The notes below the pieces were generated by a model. That model had not been told where the DNA came from and ran no database searches. It worked only from the letters and a program-made list of their open reading frames with translations. The translations under genes and the position numbers were made by a program. This document shows, one piece after another, positions 25,994 through 36,786 of a stretch of 64,000 nucleotides of DNA (the stretch's first letter is position 1; every line of letters starts with the position of its first letter). The stretch comes from Afipia massiliensis (GTDB lineage: Bacteria; Pseudomonadota; Alphaproteobacteria; Rhizobiales; Xanthobacteraceae), in NCBI RefSeq assembly GCF_014203115.1, contig NZ_JACHIJ010000004.1, forward strand, positions 372,001 through 436,000, in the 5' to 3' direction.

Positions 25994-26953
25994 ATGGCGT
26001 CCGACAAATCCTCCGACATCCGGCTGACCGCCCTGTTCCTCGACATGCTCGCGGCCGAACAGGGCGCAGGCGTCAACACGCTCGATGCCTATCGCGGCGA
26101 TCTTGAGGACCTGTCCGGCTTCCTCGCCCGGCACAAATCGACCTTCCAGACCGCCGACACCCAGATGCTGCGCGATTACCTCGGCGATCTCGACGACCGC
26201 GGCTTCAAGTCGTCGAGCGTTGCGCGCAAACTGTCATCGACGCGCCATCTGTTTCGTTTCCTGCTGAGCGAACGCGTGCGCGCGGACGATCCGGCCGCGA
26301 TCCTCTCCGGCCCGAAACGCGGACGCGCGCTGCCGAAAGTCCTGTCCATCGCCGACGTCGACCGCCTGTTAACGCAGGCGAAGACATCGGCGGAGATCGC
26401 CGAGCAGTCGCCGCTGCAAAAGCTGCGCGCGATCCGGCTCTCGTGTCTGCTTGAAATTCTCTACGCGACGGGACTGCGCGTTTCGGAACTGGTTGCGCTG
26501 CCGCTGTCCGCCGCACGGCGCGACGCCCGCATGATCGTGGTGCGCGGCAAGGGCAACAAGGAACGCCTCGTCCCGCTCAACGAAACATCGAAGCAGGCGA
26601 TGGCGGACTATCTCGCCGCGCTGGAAGCGACGCACCGCGAACCAAAGAAATCGTCCGCGGCCTCGAAGTGGCTGTTTCCGTCATCGGGCGAGAGCGGCCA
26701 TCTGACGCGGCAGCATTTCGCGCGCGACCTCAAGGAGCTTGCGGCGGCCGCCGGCATCGCGCCGCGCCTCGTCAGTCCGCATGTGCTGCGCCACGCCTTT
26801 GCGAGTCATCTGCTGCATAACGGGGCGGATCTGCGAATCGTCCAGACGCTGCTCGGCCACACCGACATCTCCACGACACAGATCTACACCCATATTGTCG
26901 AGGAGCGATTGAAGAGCCTGGTGCGCGATCTGCATCCGCTGGCCGACAAATGA
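25994..26953 (+). CDS. xerD: Site-specific tyrosine recombinase XerD
   Basis: A 319-residue recombinase. An N-terminal SAM-like core-binding domain (LTALFLDMLAAEQGAG) is followed by the catalytic domain with Arg (ATGLRVSELVALP), Lys (VRGKGNKERLVPL), HVLRHAFASHLL (H-x-x-R), LLGHTDISTTQIYTH (His and nucleophile Tyr). XerD resolves chromosome dimers at dif with XerC and FtsK. ATG 25994 is preferred; TTG 25985 would add three residues. The context (aroK, accA) is the normal chromosomal setting, so this is not a phage integrase. Confidence 0.95.
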   Translation: MASDKSSDIRLTALFLDMLAAEQGAGVNTLDAYRGDLEDLSGFLARHKSTFQTADTQMLRDYLGDLDDRGFKSSSVARKLSSTRHLFRFLLSERVRADDPAAILSGPKRGRALPKVLSIADVDRLLTQAKTSAEIAEQSPLQKLRAIRLSCLLEILYATGLRVSELVALPLSAARRDARMIVVRGKGNKERLVPLNETSKQAMADYLAALEATHREPKKSSAASKWLFPSSGESGHLTRQHFARDLKELAAAAGIAPRLVSPHVLRHAFASHLLHNGADLRIVQTLLGHTDISTTQIYTHIVEERLKSLVRDLHPLADK

Positions 26954-27118
26954 CCCGTTAAAAGTCCAGCAATAACGGCACTTTCCATCGCAACGCTTGA
27001 CTTGGGACCGCTTCTTGACTTGAAAGGCCCCACGGAAGACTTCAATACGCGATCGAGACCGACCGAACGATCAATTCGTGCGCCCTTCGCCCAAGTACAC
27101 CCGCCCCATATTTGTCAC

Positions 27119-28081
27119 ATGCCGGACCCGATGCGCAGTTATCTGGATTTTGAAAAGCCTGTCGCCGAACTCGATTCCAAGGTGGACGAGTTGCGCGCGC
27201 TTGCCGCCAGCGGCAGCGACATCAGCGAAGAAGTGTCGCGCATCGAAGAGAAGGCGGCACAGGCGCTCACCGATCTTTATGCCGAGCTGACGCCCTGGCA
27301 GAAAACCCAGGTCGCGCGCCATCCGCTGCGGCCCCATTGCGTGGACTACGTCAAGGAACTCATCACCGAGTTCACGCCGCTTGCAGGCGACCGCAAGTTC
27401 GGCGACGACGAAGCGCTGATCGGCGGCTTCGGCCGTTTCAGAGGCGAGAGCATCTGCGTGATCGGCCAGGAGAAGGGCTCAACCACGGAAACCCGGCTCA
27501 AGCACAATTTCGGCATGGCCAAGCCCGAAGGCTATCGCAAGGCCGTGCGGCTGATGGAAATGGCGGATCGCTTCGGCATCCCCGTTCTCTCGCTGGTGGA
27601 CACGGCGGGCGCCTATCCCGGCATCGGCGCCGAGGAGCGTGGACAGGCGGAAGCGATCGCGCGCTCCACCGACGCCTGCCTCAACCTCGGTGTGCCCAAT
27701 GTCGCGGTCATCATCGGTGAAGGCGGCTCGGGCGGCGCCATCGCCATCGCCACCGCCAACCGCGTGCTGATGCTCGAACACGCCGTGTACAGCGTGATCT
27801 CTCCGGAAGGTGCGGCGTCGATCCTGTGGCGCGATTCAGCAAAGGCGCAGGAAGCCGCGACCAATCTCAAGATCACAGCTCAGGATCTCGCCCGCTTCGG
27901 CGTGATCGACACCATTTTGAAGGAGCCGCCGGGTGGCGCGCACCGCGATCCAGCGGCGATGATTGCCCGGACCGGCGATGCCGTCGCACAGGCTTTCAAC
28001 GACATGCGCAGCCTCGATTCCAAGGCGGTGCGCAACCAGCGCCGGCAGAAGTTCCTCGATATCGGCCGCAAGCTCGGGTAG
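27119..28081 (+). CDS. accA: Acetyl-CoA carboxylase carboxyltransferase subunit alpha
   Basis: A 320-residue subunit of the carboxyltransferase that makes malonyl-CoA for fatty acid synthesis. It begins PDPMRSYLDFEKPVAELDSK and has the crotonase-superfamily core VDTAGAYPGIGAEERGQ and GEGGSGGAIAI. ATG 27119 gives the family-typical N-terminus; an in-frame ATG at 27131 is possible. The longer open frame from 27002 has no family similarity. The partner accD is not here. Confidence 0.96.
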   Translation: MPDPMRSYLDFEKPVAELDSKVDELRALAASGSDISEEVSRIEEKAAQALTDLYAELTPWQKTQVARHPLRPHCVDYVKELITEFTPLAGDRKFGDDEALIGGFGRFRGESICVIGQEKGSTTETRLKHNFGMAKPEGYRKAVRLMEMADRFGIPVLSLVDTAGAYPGIGAEERGQAEAIARSTDACLNLGVPNVAVIIGEGGSGGAIAIATANRVLMLEHAVYSVISPEGAASILWRDSAKAQEAATNLKITAQDLARFGVIDTILKEPPGGAHRDPAAMIARTGDAVAQAFNDMRSLDSKAVRNQRRQKFLDIGRKLG

Positions 28082-28458
28082 CGAATTTCGTGGCCATATC
28101 GGCGCGCAACGCGCCGCGCCGCCACATCGTGGCTTTTTTGGGACAGCGCCCTTTCGGCCACGGCCGTTTTTCACCAGTGTTTTGATTTACTTAGCGTTGA
28201 CCATAAAGCGGTCAATGCCGTCCGGTTGCGGTCGCTTCGGCTTGCGACCGGGGGGCCTTAAGGATAATAATCGATCAATTGCTCACGCACGTTTTTAGCC
28301 AAAAAGCGAACGCCGCTTTTACGACGAAAACACGTGCGGCCTGTTTAGACTGGCAGCGTTTTCCGGCCGCCTATTGCGCGCCACTTTGTCGGGAGACGAT
28401 CTGCCACCGGTCTTGGGGTCTAGTCTTCTTAGGATCTAGTCTTGGGTCTAGCCGGAGT
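28082..28458. other. Non-coding gap between accA and the L,D-transpeptidase
   Basis: This 377-bp stretch contains no supported gene. It is less GC-rich in its middle and must hold the promoter for the transpeptidase gene. Near its 3' end are three tandem 12-13-nt repeats (28411-28451). Confidence 0.5.
28411..28451 (+). repeat. Three tandem 12-13-nt repeats TCTTRGGRTCTAG
   Basis: TCTTGGGGTCTAG (28411-28423), TCTTAGGATCTAG (28427-28439) and TCTTGGGTCTAG (28440-28451) end 7 nt before the ATG of the L,D-transpeptidase gene. They could be an operator array or a slippage product. Confidence 0.75.
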
Positions 28459-29982
28459 ATGGGGATTGCCGATCTGCCGCGGAGCCTTGGCATTGGGAGC
28501 CTTGCATTGATCGACCGTACGCATGTACGCGCGCTTGTCACTGCGGCTGCGCTCGCGGCTGGCGTGTTGCTGTCGGGGTGCAATGGCGAGCAGCTCTCGC
28601 CAAGCTCAAAAGCCAATCGTCCGATCCCCGACAAGTTGCTCGCGGACATCGAATCCAAGAACATGGACAAGGCGTCGCCGCTGCTGGTCCGTCTGTTCAA
28701 GCAGGAAGCCGAACTTGAGGTCTGGAAGCAGAATCGCGACGGCAAGTTCGCGTTGCTCAAGACCTATCCGATCTGCCGCTGGTCGGGAGACCTCGGACCG
28801 AAGATCAAGGAAGGCGACCGGCAGGCCCCCGAAGGCTTCTACTCGATCACGCCGGCACAGATGAATCCGACATCGTCCTATTTCCTGTCGTTCAACATGG
28901 GCTACCCGAACGCATACGACAAGGCATGGGGCCGCACCGGCTCGCAGCTGATGGTGCACGGCGATTGCTCGTCGCGCGGCTGTTACGCGATGACCGACGA
29001 GCAGATCACCGAGATTTACGCGCTCGGCCGCGAATCCTTCTTCGGCGGCCAGAACGCATTTCAGGTCCAGGCCTATCCGTTCCGCATGACGGCGCAGAAC
29101 ATGGCGCGTCATCGCAACAGTCCGCACATGGCGTTCTGGAAGATGATCAAGGAAGGCAACGATCACTTCGAGGTCACCAAGCAGGAGCCGAAGGTCGATT
29201 TCTGCGAGAAGAAGTATGTCTTCGACGCGGAAAAGCCGGCCGGTGCGACCCGTCCGCTGGCGTTCAACGCCTCCGCGCAGTGCCCGGCCTATCAGGTCGC
29301 CCCCGAGATCGCCGATGCCGTTCAGGACAAGCAGCGTCAGGACGAACTGAAGACCGCGCAGCTGGTCTCGCGCGGCACGCCGACCGCGCGTTCGCGCGCC
29401 GGCATCGACGGCGGCATGCATCCGGTGTTCGCATCCAAGCTGCCGGAAGGCGAATCCGCGATCGACAAGGACGTGACCGACTACGCCGTTGCGTCCAATC
29501 AGCCCGCACCTGGCACCGTGCCCTCGCATGCGACCATTCCAAAGGCGCCGGAAACCGCGCCGTCGTTCAGCTTCACCTCGTCCAACAGCGAGCCGATGGT
29601 GGCCGTGACCAGCACGACGCCGAGCACTGCCTCCACCAATGCCAGCGCAGGTTCGTCCGAAGGCTTCTTCAGCAAGCTGTCGCGCAGCGTCGGCTTGCGC
29701 GGATCGGACCCCGAGCCCGCCGCGGCAAAGCCCGCTGCCGCCCCTGCCAAGTCAAAGGCGAAATCACCCGAGCCGACGAAGACAGCCAAAAGCGCGCCAC
29801 CGCGCGTCATCCCGCTTGAGCGTTCGCAGCAGGCGCAGACCCAGCCGCAAGCCAAGCCTGCCGCTCCGGCCCCCGCAGCCACGACCGCGGCAGCCGCTCC
29901 GGCAGCGCAATCGTCGCTTGCAGGCGCCCAGCCGGCGGTGCAGGCCAACTCCTTCGACAGTCGCTGGTCGACGGTTCGCTAA
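28459..29982 (+). CDS. L,D-transpeptidase family lipoprotein (YkuD domain)
   Basis: 507 residues. A signal sequence ends in a lipobox (AAGVLLSGCNG). The YkuD catalytic motif is HGDCSSRGCYAM near residues 165-176 (His and nucleophile Cys). Such enzymes form 3-3 cross-links in peptidoglycan or attach proteins to it. The C-terminal 200 residues are Pro/Ala/Ser-rich and low complexity, probably a periplasmic spacer. The start is unsure: ATG 28459 has no spaced Shine-Dalgarno, while TTG 28507, preceded by GGGAG, would start right at the signal peptide. It may be translated from either. Confidence 0.83.
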   Translation: MGIADLPRSLGIGSLALIDRTHVRALVTAAALAAGVLLSGCNGEQLSPSSKANRPIPDKLLADIESKNMDKASPLLVRLFKQEAELEVWKQNRDGKFALLKTYPICRWSGDLGPKIKEGDRQAPEGFYSITPAQMNPTSSYFLSFNMGYPNAYDKAWGRTGSQLMVHGDCSSRGCYAMTDEQITEIYALGRESFFGGQNAFQVQAYPFRMTAQNMARHRNSPHMAFWKMIKEGNDHFEVTKQEPKVDFCEKKYVFDAEKPAGATRPLAFNASAQCPAYQVAPEIADAVQDKQRQDELKTAQLVSRGTPTARSRAGIDGGMHPVFASKLPEGESAIDKDVTDYAVASNQPAPGTVPSHATIPKAPETAPSFSFTSSNSEPMVAVTSTTPSTASTNASAGSSEGFFSKLSRSVGLRGSDPEPAAAKPAAAPAKSKAKSPEPTKTAKSAPPRVIPLERSQQAQTQPQAKPAAPAPAATTAAAAPAAQSSLAGAQPAVQANSFDSRWSTVR

Positions 29983-30062
29983 GATCCGCATCGACCGCGC
30001 TCGACCCGACTCATCTGCATTGACATATTTGCGCTGACGCTGCGCCGAGGCTGATGCGCCCG

Positions 30063-30163
30063 CTCTCCCGTGGGGAGAGGGTTGGGGTGAGGGCGTAGAA
30101 TCCATCGTGAGCGCGTACGCCCTCACCCGCTTGCTTCGCTCGCGACCTCTCCCCACGGGAGAG
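30063..30163. repeat. Palindromic repeat, family A, copy 1
   Basis: The outer arms CTCTCCCGTGGGGAGAGG (30063-30080) and its reverse complement (30146-30163) each fold on themselves as well. The inner arms GTGAGGGCGTA and TACGCCCTCAC (30087-30097 with 30116-30126) pair perfectly. It lies between the convergent L,D-transpeptidase and secA genes. A second copy is at 37777-37880. Confidence 0.9.
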
Positions 30164-30196
30164 GTAAAGGGGAGCTTGCGTCGGGCCCGGCATAAA

Positions 30197-30230
30197 AAAA
30201 ACGCCGGTCTTTCGACCGGCGTTTTTGTTT
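30197..30230. terminator. Bidirectional terminator between L,D-transpeptidase and secA
   Basis: A 13-bp stem, arms 30197-30209 and 30214-30226, with the TTTC loop, flanked by A-run and T-run. It serves secA on minus and possibly the plus-strand gene. Confidence 0.9.
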
Positions 30231-30260
30231 GAGTGAGCAGCGTCCGTTCAGGCGCACCCG

Positions 30261-33095
<2,835 letters not shown>

Positions 33096-33484
33096 GAAAA
33101 ATTCCTGTCTTGCAGTTTGGCATTGCGGCCGCGATCACCGCAGCCCAAGAACCTTATGAGACCCGTATCAGGCGTATCTCCGGAATTGCGTGCGGGGACA
33201 AACCCTTGCGCCAGTCCTTGGGAGTGAGTGCGGGAAGCGAATTCCGAGGTTCACCCGCTGGGCCGCGGCAAAGCCCCGCGGCAGCCAGGCGCGCCTGCGG
33301 GCAGAGATATGGGCCGTCCAAAGCCTTGTCAACGCGCGAACCTCTCAAGGATTTCATGATTTTGACGGCTTTTTCGCGTTGCTTCCGGGCGGAGGTTGGG
33401 CGAGTGTCCCGCCTCCCGAACCGCTCAGTGATCCGATATCCGCCGGATACGGGACACCAGACTTTGACCTTAAAAGGATTTTCC
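33096..33484. other. Divergent promoter region of secA and the PpiC gene
   Basis: This 389-bp spacer separates two divergent genes and should carry both promoters. No unambiguous -35/-10 pair is seen. It contains a degenerate inverted repeat (33404-33457) related to those beside cobT. Confidence 0.45.
33404..33457. repeat. Degenerate inverted repeat related to cobT-spacer hairpin 2
   Basis: The outer arms GTGTCCCG (33404-33411) and CGGGACAC (33450-33457) enclose GATATCC and GGATAC segments. The 14-nt string CGGATACGGGACAC (33444-33457) is identical to the right arm of hairpin 2 (16930-16943), and AGTGATCCG also occurs in hairpin 1. Confidence 0.7.
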
Positions 33485-34444
33485 ATGACCGTTTCTCCAA
33501 ACCGCACGGCCCCTCTCAGCGGACTGGGCGTGCGACCTGGACTGGGACTCGGACTGAGATTTGGACTTATGACGACCGCCGCGGCAGCTTGTCTCACGGT
33601 CGTGATGGCGATCGGCCAGCCGCTGCACGCGCAGGATGCGAATCCGGTGATCGCAAAGGTTAACGGCGCCGAAATCCGCCAGAGTGACCTGACCGTGGCC
33701 GAAGAAGAGCTGGGACCCAGCCTCCAGCAGATGGATCCATCGACCCGCCGCGAGAATCTGATCGCGTTCCTGATCGATATGAAGATCGTCGCCAAGGCCG
33801 CCGAAGCCAAGAAGGTCGGCGACACGCCGGACTTCAAGCAGAAGATGAGCTTCGCCCGCGACCGCCTCCTGATGGACAGCCTGCTCGCCACCGAGGGCAA
33901 GGCCGCGATCACCGACGACGCCATGAAGAAGGTCTATGAGGACGCGACCAAGCAGGTTTCGGGCGAAAAGGAAGTTCGCGCCCGGCACATCCTCGTTCCC
34001 ACCGAGGAAGAGGCAAAGGCGATCAAGGCCGAGCTCGAAAAGGGCGCGGACTTCGCCAAGGTCGCAAAGGAAAAATCGAAGGATCCCGGCGCGGCCGATG
34101 GCGGCGATCTCGGCTTCTTCACCAAGGAGCAGATGGTGCCGGAATTCTCCGCCGTAGCCTTCGCGCTCGAACCCGGAAAACTCTCGGACCCTGTGAAGTC
34201 GCAGTTCGGCTGGCACGTCATCAAGGTCGAGGAAAAGCGCGACCGCAAGCCGCCGGATTTCGAGCAGGTGAAGGGCCAGATCTCGACCTTCGTGGTGCGC
34301 AAGGCGCAGGCCGATTACGTCACCAAGCTGCGGACCGAAGCCAAGGTCGAGCGCCTCGACAAGCCGGCAGACCCGGCTGCTCCGGCAGCAACGCCGGACG
34401 CAAAGGCCGCCCCGGCAGCCAAGACGCCACCTGCGAAGAAGTAA
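33485..34444 (+). CDS. Exported peptidylprolyl isomerase (parvulin/PpiC)
   Basis: A 319-residue protein with a long N-terminal signal (FGLMTTAAAACLTVVMAIGQPLHAQD), a SurA-like N-terminal helix region and a parvulin domain (ARHILVPTEEEAKAI, SKDPGAADGGDLGFFTKEQM, FGWHVIKVEE). It assists folding of periplasmic and outer-membrane proteins. The C-terminal 30 residues are Ala/Pro/Lys-rich. ATG 33485 has AAAAGGA upstream; the open frame continues to 33110 but without a family match. It is divergent from secA. Confidence 0.92.
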   Translation: MTVSPNRTAPLSGLGVRPGLGLGLRFGLMTTAAAACLTVVMAIGQPLHAQDANPVIAKVNGAEIRQSDLTVAEEELGPSLQQMDPSTRRENLIAFLIDMKIVAKAAEAKKVGDTPDFKQKMSFARDRLLMDSLLATEGKAAITDDAMKKVYEDATKQVSGEKEVRARHILVPTEEEAKAIKAELEKGADFAKVAKEKSKDPGAADGGDLGFFTKEQMVPEFSAVAFALEPGKLSDPVKSQFGWHVIKVEEKRDRKPPDFEQVKGQISTFVVRKAQADYVTKLRTEAKVERLDKPADPAAPAATPDAKAAPAAKTPPAKK

Positions 34445-34477
34445 GCGTCACGGTTTCGTCATCTGACGCGACATGGA

Positions 34478-34504
34478 ATGCCCGGCCTCGCGCCGGGCAT
34501 TTTC
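34478..34504 (+). terminator. Rho-independent terminator after PpiC gene
   Basis: Stem ATGCCCGGC / GCCGGGCAT (34478-34486 with 34492-34500) followed by TTTTC. Confidence 0.85.
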
Positions 34505-34587
34505 ATTTCCGCCTTTTGATTTCTCCTTGCGATTCACCGGCGCGTTGCGTTTGATGCGCCGCTGCTCAAACACCGGATTGAAAATCA

Positions 34588-35829
34588 ATGTCCACCGCTG
34601 TCTCACCGCTCGCCCCCACCAACGTCCCCGACATGCCGAACATCGACGGCGTGCGCCTTGCGACGGCGGCAGCCGGCATCCGCTACAAGAACCGCACCGA
34701 TGTGCTGCTGGCGCTGTTCGACAAGGGCACCACCGTGGCCGGCGTCTTCACCAAATCGAAATGCCCGAGTGCCGCGGTGGACTGGTGCCGCGCCAAACTG
34801 AAGGGCGGCGAGGCGCGCGCCCTCGTGGTCAATTCCGGCAACGCCAACGCCTTCACCGGCAAGACCGGCAAGCAGTCAACCACACTGACCGCCTCGATCG
34901 CCGCCAAGGCCGCCGACACCACCGCAGCCAAAATCTTTCTGGCTTCCACCGGCGTGATCGGCGAGCCGCTCGACGCGACCAAGTTCAACGGCGTGCTCGA
35001 CGATCTCGCAAAAGTTGCGGTGCCCGAGGGATGGGACAACGCCGCGCGCGCGATCATGACCACCGACACGTTTCCGAAGGTCGCGACCGCGACCGTCAAG
35101 CTCGGCAAGGCCAAGGTCACCATCAACGGCATGGCCAAGGGCGCGGGCATGATCGCGCCGGACATGGCGACGATGCTGGCGTTCGTGTTCACCGACGCGC
35201 CGCTGTCGGCAACCGTATTGCAATCGCTGCTCAAGACCGGCGTCGAGGACACGTTCAACGCGGTCACCATCGACGGCGACACCTCGACCTCGGACACGCT
35301 GCTGGCTTTCGCGACCGGCGCTGCCGCCGCACGCGGCGCACCGACGATCAAACGCGCCAGCGACCCGCAGTTGAAAGCCTTCACCAAGGCGTTTCACGCC
35401 GTGCTGGCCGATCTCGCCGAACAGGTCGCCCGCGACGGCGAAGGCGCACGCAAGCTGGTCGAAGTCGTGGTCGAAGGCGCGACCTCGAAGACATCCGCGC
35501 GGAAAATCGCGATGTCGATTGCCAACTCGCCGCTGGTGAAAACCGCAATCGCAGGCGAGGACGCCAACTGGGGCCGCGTCGTCATGGCCGTCGGCAAGGC
35601 GGGCGAGCCCGCCAACCGCGACAAGCTCTCGATCTCGTTCAACGGCATCCGCGTCGCCAGCAAGGGCGCGCGCGATCCGTCCTATGACGAGAAGGAAGTC
35701 TCCGCGCTGATGAAGCAGCCCAAAATCCAGATCAAGGTCGGGCTTGGTCTCGGCAAAGGCCGCGACCGCGTGCTGACCTGCGACCTCACCAAGGAATATG
35801 TCGCGATCAACGGCGACTATCGCTCGTAA
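34588..35829 (+). CDS. argJ: Bifunctional ornithine acetyltransferase / N-acetylglutamate synthase
   Basis: A 413-residue ArgJ, the enzyme of the cyclic arginine pathway that transfers acetyl from N-acetylornithine to glutamate; the bifunctional type also uses acetyl-CoA, which cannot be told apart here. The self-cleavage site is ASTGVIGEP with the nucleophile Thr at about residue 121, giving alpha and beta subunits. The segments [15 protein letters not shown] and [11 protein letters not shown] are family signatures. ATG 34588 has only a weak Shine-Dalgarno. mutT follows after a palindromic repeat. Confidence 0.96.
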   Translation: MSTAVSPLAPTNVPDMPNIDGVRLATAAAGIRYKNRTDVLLALFDKGTTVAGVFTKSKCPSAAVDWCRAKLKGGEARALVVNSGNANAFTGKTGKQSTTLTASIAAKAADTTAAKIFLASTGVIGEPLDATKFNGVLDDLAKVAVPEGWDNAARAIMTTDTFPKVATATVKLGKAKVTINGMAKGAGMIAPDMATMLAFVFTDAPLSATVLQSLLKTGVEDTFNAVTIDGDTSTSDTLLAFATGAAAARGAPTIKRASDPQLKAFTKAFHAVLADLAEQVARDGEGARKLVEVVVEGATSKTSARKIAMSIANSPLVKTAIAGEDANWGRVVMAVGKAGEPANRDKLSISFNGIRVASKGARDPSYDEKEVSALMKQPKIQIKVGLGLGKGRDRVLTCDLTKEYVAINGDYRS

Positions 35830-35837
35830 ACGAAATC

Positions 35838-36021
35838 ACCCTCCCCTTGAGGGGGAGGGTCGGACGGCAAAGCCGTCCGGGGTGGGGTGGCCATTTGTTC
35901 GAAGCTTCGCTCCATGCCATATGGATGCATCAAGTCTGATGATCGCATCTCACCCTATGACGATTGATACTCACCCCACCCCGCCCGCTACGCGGTCGAC
36001 CCTCCCCCTCAAGGGGAGGGT
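35838..36021. repeat. Palindromic repeat C between argJ and mutT
   Basis: The outer arms 35838-35862 and 35997-36021 (both built on CCCTCCCC-N-GGGGAGGG) are inverted copies. The inner arms GGGGTGGGGTG (35879-35889) and CACCCCACCCC (35972-35982) pair. GGACGG-CAAAG-CCGTCC forms a local hairpin. The right arm ends three bases before the mutT start. Confidence 0.9.
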
Positions 36022-36024
36022 AAA

Positions 36025-36426
36025 GTGAAGCTCACCCTCGTCGTCGCCTGCGCGCTGATCGATGCGGACAACCGCGTCCTGATCGCGCAGCGACCCGAAG
36101 GCAAGACGCTCGCGGGGCTGTGGGAATTTCCCGGCGGCAAGCTGGAGCCCGGCGAGCGGCCCGAACCGGCGCTGATCCGTGAACTGCATGAAGAGCTTGG
36201 CATCACGGTGGAGGAGCCATGTTTGGCGCCGCTGACCTTCGCGAGCCACGGCTATGACAGCTTTCATCTGCTGATGCCGCTCTACATTTGCAGGAAGTGG
36301 CAGGGAACCGTCACGCCGCGTGAGGGCCAGCAACTCGCATGGGTGCGCGCGAATAAATTGCGCGACTATCCGATGCCGCCCGCGGACATTCCGCTGATCG
36401 CGCATCTGACGGATTTGCTGCTGTAA
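36025..36426 (+). CDS. mutT: 8-oxo-dGTP diphosphatase (Nudix hydrolase, MutT-type)
   Basis: A 133-residue Nudix hydrolase. The Nudix box runs from GGKLEPGERPE to RELHEELGI, with the GX5EX7REUXEE arrangement intact. The opening KLTLVVACALID and the N-terminal GQ-like QRPEGKTLAGLWEFPGG are MutT features, so it probably removes 8-oxo-dGTP. The start is GTG 36025. The Shine-Dalgarno GGGGAGGG (36014-36021) belongs to the right arm of palindromic repeat C and can pair locally, so initiation may be weak. Confidence 0.9.
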   Translation: MKLTLVVACALIDADNRVLIAQRPEGKTLAGLWEFPGGKLEPGERPEPALIRELHEELGITVEEPCLAPLTFASHGYDSFHLLMPLYICRKWQGTVTPREGQQLAWVRANKLRDYPMPPADIPLIAHLTDLLL

Positions 36427-36524
36427 GTCACGAAGCTGCTTGCGAGACGCGATTGTCGCCGCGTATTCAGTCGTCGTCCCGGCGAAGTGGTGAGATCGCT
36501 TTGCAACGTCTCAGCACCCACAGT

Positions 36525-36616
36525 CGTCATCACCGGGCTTGACCCGGTGATCCACGTCTTCATTTCATTGATCTCAAAGCGAGTCGTGGATGGCCGGGTC
36601 AAGCCCGGCCATGACG
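36525..36616. repeat. Palindromic repeat D1
   Basis: The 32-nt arms 36525-36556 and 36585-36616 are inverted copies with three mismatches, each built on CCGGGCTTGACCCGG. It is typical of Bradyrhizobium-type intergenic repeats. Confidence 0.9.
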
Positions 36617-36648
36617 AGATGAAGCGAGGCGCTCGACACACACTCAAT

Positions 36649-36772
36649 GTCGTCCCCGCGAAAGCGGGGAGCCATAACCACTGAACGTGGTGATGACCGT
36701 CAGAAGATTGCTCCGGTATCTCTCTCAATCGATGACTCAGGGAGTATGGGTCCCCGCTTTCGCGAGGACGAC
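36649..36772. repeat. Palindromic repeat D2
   Basis: The arms 36649-36673 and 36748-36772 are inverted copies with two mismatches, containing CCCCGCGAAAGCGGGG. The 74-nt interior differs from D1. Confidence 0.88.
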
Positions 36773-36786
36773 CCGATAGGTACGCG

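Larger units (their letters stand above)
36427..36786. other. Intergenic gap filled by two palindromic repeats
   Basis: This 360-bp spacer between convergent mutT and the NDUFAF5-like gene holds no supported gene. It contains repeats D1 (36525-36616) and D2 (36649-36772). Confidence 0.6.

Noticed and set aside
25994-26953. Tyrosine recombinase as mark of a prophage or integrative element
   Set aside because: Sequence and context (small protein, accA, aroK) are those of chromosomal xerD; no att-like repeats or phage genes adjoin.
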